In this document: positions 11,605 to 15,323 of the stretch, piece after piece
Position numbering within the stretch: position 1 is the first letter of the stretch
Layout: each line of letters begins with the position of its first letter
DNA from: Candidatus Peregrinibacteria bacterium
GTDB taxonomy: Bacteria; Patescibacteriota; Gracilibacteria; Peribacterales; Peribacteraceae
Assembly: GCA_016866815.1 (NCBI GenBank)
Contig: VGKZ01000014.1
Location: 1-15,323, forward strand
DNA length: 15,323 nt
Direction: 5' to 3'
Position numbers and translations under genes: made by a program
The notes under the pieces: model-generated
What the model saw: the letters and a program-made list of their open reading frames with translations, nothing else
Told to the model about the DNA's origin: nothing
Databases searched by the model: none

Positions 11605-13146
11605 GTGCATCGTCAGTACATAACGACGGCAATCGACTACCCAAACGCGCCTCCGCATATGGGACACGTTTTGGAGAAGGTGCTGGCGGATGTCTGCGCC
11701 CGTTGGATGAGACTTCGCGGGGACGAGGTGCGTTTCCAGATCGGTACCGATGAGCACGGCATCAAGATCCAGCAGACGGCGGACAAGGAGAAGGTGACCC
11801 CGCGTGAGCTTGTGGACCGCAATGTGCCGCTGTTCCGTGAACTGTACGATCGTCTCTGTATTTCCTGCGACCACTTCATCCGTACGAGCGACCAGAAGGA
11901 GCACTGGCCGACGGTCATCGAACTCTGGAAGCGGCTGCAGAGAGCGGGTGTTCTGGAGAAGCGGACGTACACCGGACTCTACTGCAGCGGCTGCGAGAGG
12001 TTTCTCACGAAGAGAGACCTCGTTGACGGACTGTGCGAAAACCACAGGAAGGCGCCGCAGGAAGTGAAGGAGGAGAACTGGTTTTTTCTGCTGTCGAAGG
12101 AGCAGAAATGGCTGCAGAAACTACTGAAGAAAGAGTACAAAATCCTTCCGGCATTCCGCGAAAACGAAACGACGTCGCTCATGGAACAGGGGTTGGAAGA
12201 CGTATCGTTTTCGCGTCCAAAGTCGTCGCTCTCGTGGGGCGTACCCGTTCCGGATGACGAGGGGCAGACCATGTATGTGTGGTGCGATGCGTTGACGAAT
12301 TACATCTCAGGACTCGGTTATTTTACGAAGAATGAGCAGAGGCAGTGGTGGGAGAAGCCTGCCGAAGTGACGCACGTCATCGGGAAAGACATTGCCAGGT
12401 TTCACGCGCTCATCTGGCCGGCAATGCTGAAGGCTGCCGAAGTGCGTTCACCGGATCGTCTCCTCATTCACGGGTTCCTGACGAGCGAAGGACAGAAGAT
12501 GAGCAAGTCCCTCGGCAATGTGGTGAAACCGGAGGAAGTTCTGGAGAAGTTTTCCGGCAATCCGGATCCGCTTCGGTTTTATGTGAGTCAGGAAATTCCC
12601 GTCGGCAATGACGGTGATTTCAGCTGGAAGCGCATCGAAGAGACGTACATCGGTGTGATGAGCAATAAAATCGGCAACCTGCTCAATCGCGTGTTGGTTC
12701 TCCTGAAGAAAGAGGGGAGTACCATTGCTGTTCCGGAGGATACGAAAATGTCTGCGGCGGTGAAGAAGCACTGGAAAGCATATGAACAGGCAATGAACTC
12801 GTTCGCTCTGTCGGATGCCCTCATTGCGCAGGCTGTTGCACTCGCCATGGAAGGGAATGTCTCGATGGACGAATCAAAGCCCTGGACGCTGAAGGGGGAT
12901 GAGAGGATGGAGGTTCTCGGATCGATTGCAGAGAAGCTTCGTCATATTTCCCTGATGCTCCTGCCCTTCATCCCTGTGACTGCTCAGAAGATCAGCAAGC
13001 AGCTGAACGTTCCGTATGCAGAGGAAATGTTGAACAAAAATTTTGTTCTGAAAAATGAGCAGCGGGACCTTACGACATGGGGAAGTCTGGGAAAAAGTTG
13101 GAAGACGGTGGGGGAACCCTCTATTCTCTTCCCGCCACTTCTCTGA
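11605..13146 (+). CDS. metG: methionine-tRNA ligase
   Basis: MetG charges tRNA-Met with methionine in an ATP-dependent reaction and is essential. The 513-residue protein is a class I synthetase. It has the HIGH-type motif HMGH at 18-21, GTDEHG at 47-52, a zinc knuckle C127-x2-C130 with C144-x2-H147, and KMSKS at 298-302 followed by GNVVKPEE. Length and the single knuckle fit the short bacterial form (MetG2 type) without the C-terminal tRNA-binding domain. The start is GTG at 11605, since MHRQYITTAIDYPNAPPHMG starts where family members start and the extended -10 sits right upstream. fmt, which formylates the product Met-tRNA, lies near the end of the window on the other strand. Confidence 0.97.
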   Translation: MHRQYITTAIDYPNAPPHMGHVLEKVLADVCARWMRLRGDEVRFQIGTDEHGIKIQQTADKEKVTPRELVDRNVPLFRELYDRLCISCDHFIRTSDQKEHWPTVIELWKRLQRAGVLEKRTYTGLYCSGCERFLTKRDLVDGLCENHRKAPQEVKEENWFFLLSKEQKWLQKLLKKEYKILPAFRENETTSLMEQGLEDVSFSRPKSSLSWGVPVPDDEGQTMYVWCDALTNYISGLGYFTKNEQRQWWEKPAEVTHVIGKDIARFHALIWPAMLKAAEVRSPDRLLIHGFLTSEGQKMSKSLGNVVKPEEVLEKFSGNPDPLRFYVSQEIPVGNDGDFSWKRIEETYIGVMSNKIGNLLNRVLVLLKKEGSTIAVPEDTKMSAAVKKHWKAYEQAMNSFALSDALIAQAVALAMEGNVSMDESKPWTLKGDERMEVLGSIAEKLRHISLMLLPFIPVTAQKISKQLNVPYAEEMLNKNFVLKNEQRDLTTWGSLGKSWKTVGEPSILFPPLL

Positions 13147-13231
13147 GAGTGCGGTGAACGACGCGGGTGCAAACACGGCGCATGCGACGGCATCGGCGGC
13201 AGAGAGGGCAATCTACTTCTTTTCCCATCAG

Positions 13232-13239
13232 TGTATGTT
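13232..13239 (+). promoter_or_regulatory. -10 element, leaderless start at 13247
   Basis: TG directly followed by TATGTT, then 7 nt to the ATG at 13247. An in-frame ATG at 13235 overlaps the hexamer and is therefore unlikely. Confidence 0.55.
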
Positions 13240-13246
13240 TGATCCC

Positions 13247-13540
13247 ATGTCCGAATTGACGGGCGGTTCCACCGGCGACGATGACGGTGCAGCAGCTCCC
13301 GCACCGCGCCCTCCGCGCGGCGGTCCCGCAGGCGACCGCAGGTACGCCGATGAAATCCACTCGGTGACCATCCACGCGCGCCAGCGCACGTTCTACATCG
13401 ACCTGAAGCAGAGCGGCAACGGCAAGTTCTTCAAGATTTCCGAGAAGAGCCGCGGCGGCCAGAAGACGACCATCATGTTCGATGCAGAGGACCTCGAGAA
13501 GTTCGTCGAGGCGCTGAATGAAATGAAGGCGCATGTATAA
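13247..13540 (+). CDS. PUR-type nucleic-acid-binding protein (PurA/DUF3276-like)
   Basis: The 97-residue product has a disordered Gly/Pro/Asp-rich N-terminus (1-32). One PUR-like domain follows at about 35-95: DEIHSVTIHARQRTFYIDLK, then KFFKISEKSRGGQKTTIMF and the closing helix DLEKFVEALNEM. Bacterial PUR-alpha-like proteins bind single-stranded DNA or RNA as dimers of this fold. The order strand-strand-strand-helix with RTFYIDLK is characteristic. The start at 13247 is placed by the -10 element; upstream ATGs at 13055 and 13235 are in frame but overlap metG or the promoter. It may act as a general nucleic-acid chaperone; no specific target can be read from the sequence. Confidence 0.8.
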   Translation: MSELTGGSTGDDDGAAAPAPRPPRGGPAGDRRYADEIHSVTIHARQRTFYIDLKQSGNGKFFKISEKSRGGQKTTIMFDAEDLEKFVEALNEMKAHV

Positions 13541-13550
13541 GGGGTTTGCA

Positions 13551-13586
13551 AAGTTTACGAAGTTTCCGAGGTTGCCGAAGGGATCC
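13551..13586. repeat. tandem 9-bp units
   Basis: AAGTTTACG, AAGTTTCCG, AGGTTGCCG and AAGGGATCC run in tandem directly after the PUR-type gene. The last units form the left arm of the hairpin at 13575-13593. The periodicity is the same as at 8003-8038. Confidence 0.7.
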
Positions 13587-13593
13587 CCTTCGG
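13575..13593. terminator. perfect hairpin between convergent genes
   Basis: CCGAAGGG and CCCTTCGG pair over 8 bp with a 3-nt loop, between the stop codons of the PUR-type gene (+) and the SLH protein gene (-). No clear U-run follows. It is a likely bidirectional transcription end. Confidence 0.6.
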
Positions 13594-13626
13594 TCACTTC
13601 GGATACTTATATTCCCTCTAGCCCTT

Positions 13627-14913
13627 TTACAAATCCAATCCCTCCACCGGCACCACATACCCGTTGATGCGCGGATTGCTGATCATGATGAAGAGTGTGA
13701 GCTTGGAGGCTTCCGCACGGGTGATGGGGGAGCCGGGGCGGAAGACGGCACCGGAGCCTGTCGGGTATCCTTCAATGAATCCGTAGGAGGCGGCACGGCG
13801 GAGCGATTCCGCATACCAGGCATTCTCGTCCGTATCGATGAAACTCATGGGAGGCGCTTCCTCGTCGAACGATTCCAGTCCTGAGGCGCTCATGAGAATC
13901 GACAGTGCCTCCGCGCGGTTGACCGGATGATCGGGGCGGAAGTGTCCGTCGGGGTATCCACGTACAATGCCGCGGTTTGCAGCCGTGTAGATGACGGATC
14001 TGCGCTTCATCTGCTCTTCCGATTCGCGTGCACGCGAGGTCAGCCGCACGTCTTCGAATGTGACGATGCTGCCGGAGCCGGGCATGACGGGAGAGATGCA
14101 GTTGCTCAGCAATGCGATCTTCAGGAGCTCGTAGCGGGTGATTTCGCGATCGGGAAGGAATTCCCGCCCTCCGCTTTTCTTCGGATATCCGTCGATGATC
14201 CGTGGTCCCGATTCACCGGAGGAGATTTGCTGGAGAACCGTGACGAACGGCCTGCTCCAGTGGTCATCAAGGTCGTGCAGCACATCGCCGGGGCCTGCCA
14301 GGGCAAGACAGGGGTTTTCCTGCGGATCTTCGCCGTCGGCCACTTCTTCACCGTCGGGTTTGCCGTCGGCGTCCGTATCTCTGTTTTTCATGTCGGTTCC
14401 CTCGATGAATTCCTCCAGATTATTGAGACCGTCTTCGTCCGCATCCTCGTCGGCATCGGAGCGTTTTTCAGGAGAGAGTCCCTGCAGCGCTTCATACTCG
14501 TCGGCTATGCCGTCTTTGTCCTGGTCGGTCCTGTACTTCGCGTCCAACGGGAATGCGTCATCCTTGTCGTTCACTCCGTCACCGTCGGTATCGGGTTTCG
14601 CGGGGTTTGTGCCGATGAGCGCCTCCTGCCCGTTGGTCAGTCCGTCGTTGTCGAGGTCGTAGGTGTAATCGTCAGTGCGGTCGAGCGGGTTTCTTCCGGC
14701 TTGCCGTTCGGTGCCGTCCGCTTCGCCTCCTGCATCCGTGTCGGCATCGTATGGGTCCGTTTCTCCGGTATTCACGATTCCATCACTATTTCTGTCTTCC
14801 TCGGTGTTGGCGAGGCCGTCTCCGTCGATATCCGCCGGGTTCACAGCATTGGTAGCCGCCGTCAGCAGCATGAGCAACAGAGCCGAAATCACCACGCGCA
14901 CACTTCGATACAT
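13627..14913 (-). CDS. surface protein with TSP3 calcium repeats and three SLH domains
   Basis: The 428-residue product has a signal peptide (YRSVRVVISALLLMLLTAAT). Thrombospondin type 3-like Asp-rich repeats follow at about 26-205, for example DIDGDGLANTEED, DLDNDGLTNGQEALIGTNP and DTDGDGVNDKDD. Three SLH domains follow at about 215-272, 285-343 and 356-410, with RGYPDGHFRPDHPVNRAEA and EGYPTGSGAVFRPGSPITRA as clear signatures. SLH domains anchor proteins to cell-wall polymers and TSP3 repeats bind Ca2+, so this is an S-layer-associated, calcium-stiffened envelope protein. The start at 14913 is set by the signal peptide and by the promoter 7 nt upstream; longer in-frame forms overlap fmt. 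The gene follows fmt by 20 bp on the same strand. Confidence 0.92.
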   Translation of the reverse strand: MYRSVRVVISALLLMLLTAATNAVNPADIDGDGLANTEEDRNSDGIVNTGETDPYDADTDAGGEADGTERQAGRNPLDRTDDYTYDLDNDGLTNGQEALIGTNPAKPDTDGDGVNDKDDAFPLDAKYRTDQDKDGIADEYEALQGLSPEKRSDADEDADEDGLNNLEEFIEGTDMKNRDTDADGKPDGEEVADGEDPQENPCLALAGPGDVLHDLDDHWSRPFVTVLQQISSGESGPRIIDGYPKKSGGREFLPDREITRYELLKIALLSNCISPVMPGSGSIVTFEDVRLTSRARESEEQMKRRSVIYTAANRGIVRGYPDGHFRPDHPVNRAEALSILMSASGLESFDEEAPPMSFIDTDENAWYAESLRRAASYGFIEGYPTGSGAVFRPGSPITRAEASKLTLFIMISNPRINGYVVPVEGLDL

Positions 14914-14920
14914 GGCATGC

Positions 14921-14929
14921 AGTATACCT
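14921..14929 (-). promoter_or_regulatory. -10 promoter element, leaderless start at 14913
   Basis: AGGTATACT on the minus strand ends 7 nt before the ATG at 14913. It lies just past the fmt stop codon, so the surface protein can be transcribed independently of fmt. Confidence 0.65.
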
Positions 14930-14933
14930 ATGC

Positions 14934-15323
14934 TCATCGCTTTCCCCTCATCCACTCTGTTGCGGTCATCGCGGTGCGCCCTTCCGGTTGCACTTCCAGC
15001 AAGTGGAGAACGGATTCTCTGCACCCCAATGGAACGGACTCCGGGCGTTCCGTGAGCGACGTCCGCAGCAGTTTGACGATGGTGCCGTCGACCGCGCATC
15101 GCACGCCGGGCCATGGGTTGAGGGCGCGGACCTTGCGATCAATCTCTTCGGCTGTCATGGTGAGTGGATCAACATCGCCGGTCTTGCGCGATAGTTTTCT
15201 GCAGATCGTTGCCGCACGTTCATCCTGTGGAGTTTCCCGCAGAGGGCTTTTCAGTGTTTCGACGAGGAGTTCCGCGCCCATGACGGCCAGCCTGTCGTGG
15301 AGCTCTGGAAATGTTTCCCGTGC
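14934..15323 (-). CDS. fmt: methionyl-tRNA formyltransferase, C-terminal part (cut by window edge)
   Basis: The reading frame is open to the window end, and the visible 129 codons cover the C-terminal part of Fmt. It begins with RETFPELHDRLAVMGAELL, the end of the catalytic domain (commonly ELHDKLA-GAELL). It then continues to the linker and OB-like tRNA-binding domain with the family signature ALNPWPGV. Fmt transfers a formyl group from 10-formyl-THF to Met-tRNA for initiation. An ATG at 15281 is internal and not the start. The catalytic N-terminal domain is outside the window. The stop TGA is followed by the promoter of the SLH protein gene. Confidence 0.93.
   Translation of the reverse strand, partial: ARETFPELHDRLAVMGAELLVETLKSPLRETPQDERAATICRKLSRKTGDVDPLTMTAEEIDRKVRALNPWPGVRCAVDGTIVKLLRTSLTERPESVPLGCRESVLHLLEVQPEGRTAMTATEWMRGKR

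Noticed and set aside
13055..13246. Longer form of the PUR-type protein starting inside metG
   Set aside because: The extra residues have no family counterpart, overlap metG and precede the -10 at 13232-13239.
14914..15114. Longer form of the SLH protein
   Set aside because: It would overlap fmt in another frame and bury the signal peptide; the promoter at 14921-14929 lies within it.

Overview
The window reads as chromosome of a bacterium of the Candidate Phyla Radiation (Patescibacteria), most like a Peregrinibacteria/Peribacter-type genome. This is inferred from gene content and signals, not from a search. The supporting traits are short gene spacing, near absence of Shine-Dalgarno sites, start codons placed directly behind extended -10 promoters, secreted TSP3/SLH and VirB2-like membrane proteins, and abundant short intergenic tandem repeats. 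TGA is used as a stop (fmt, metG, the 3740-3958 ORF), so the Gracilibacteria-type recoding is not in use.

Layout. 1-3960: ruvB (+), a 7-bp/21-bp repeat array, a half-size EamA transporter (+), a family-4 glycosyltransferase carrying two repeat-derived inserts (-), a GIY-YIG protein (-), a secreted Cys-rich coiled-coil protein (+) and a 72-codon ORF (+). 3961-6700: an accessory-looking block beginning at tRNA-Lys(TTT). It holds a tRNA fragment, an HTH gene joined to a frameshifted mgtE 3' fragment, a gene with a possible Cys-His-Asp triad, and a very G+C-rich gene with its own sigma70-type promoter, folded leader and Shine-Dalgarno site. 6770-9137: a shorter paralogue of the secreted coiled-coil protein (-), tatD (+), a PRMT-like methyltransferase (-) and tRNA-Arg(CCG) (-). 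9138-9604: a broken tRNA-Gly copy split by a palindromic repeat, then an intact tRNA-Gly(GCC). 9758-11551: a three-gene operon of VirB2/TrbC-like two-helix membrane proteins. 11605-15323: metG (+), a PUR-type nucleic-acid-binding protein (+), a TSP3 plus triple SLH surface protein (-) and the C-terminal part of fmt (-), which is cut by the window edge.

How it works together. Much of the window is housekeeping: recombination, tRNA charging and initiator formylation, tRNAs, and a TatD nuclease. Interleaved are cell-surface functions: the SLH protein, secreted coiled-coil proteins, pilin-like operon, glycosyltransferase and transporter. The strongest cross-cutting signal is the repeated arrangement extended -10, six or seven bases, ATG/GTG. 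It appears before about ten genes, predicts leaderless mRNAs and fixes several start codons. The second is a population of 7-bp and 9-bp periodic arrays at gene ends and even in frame inside genes.
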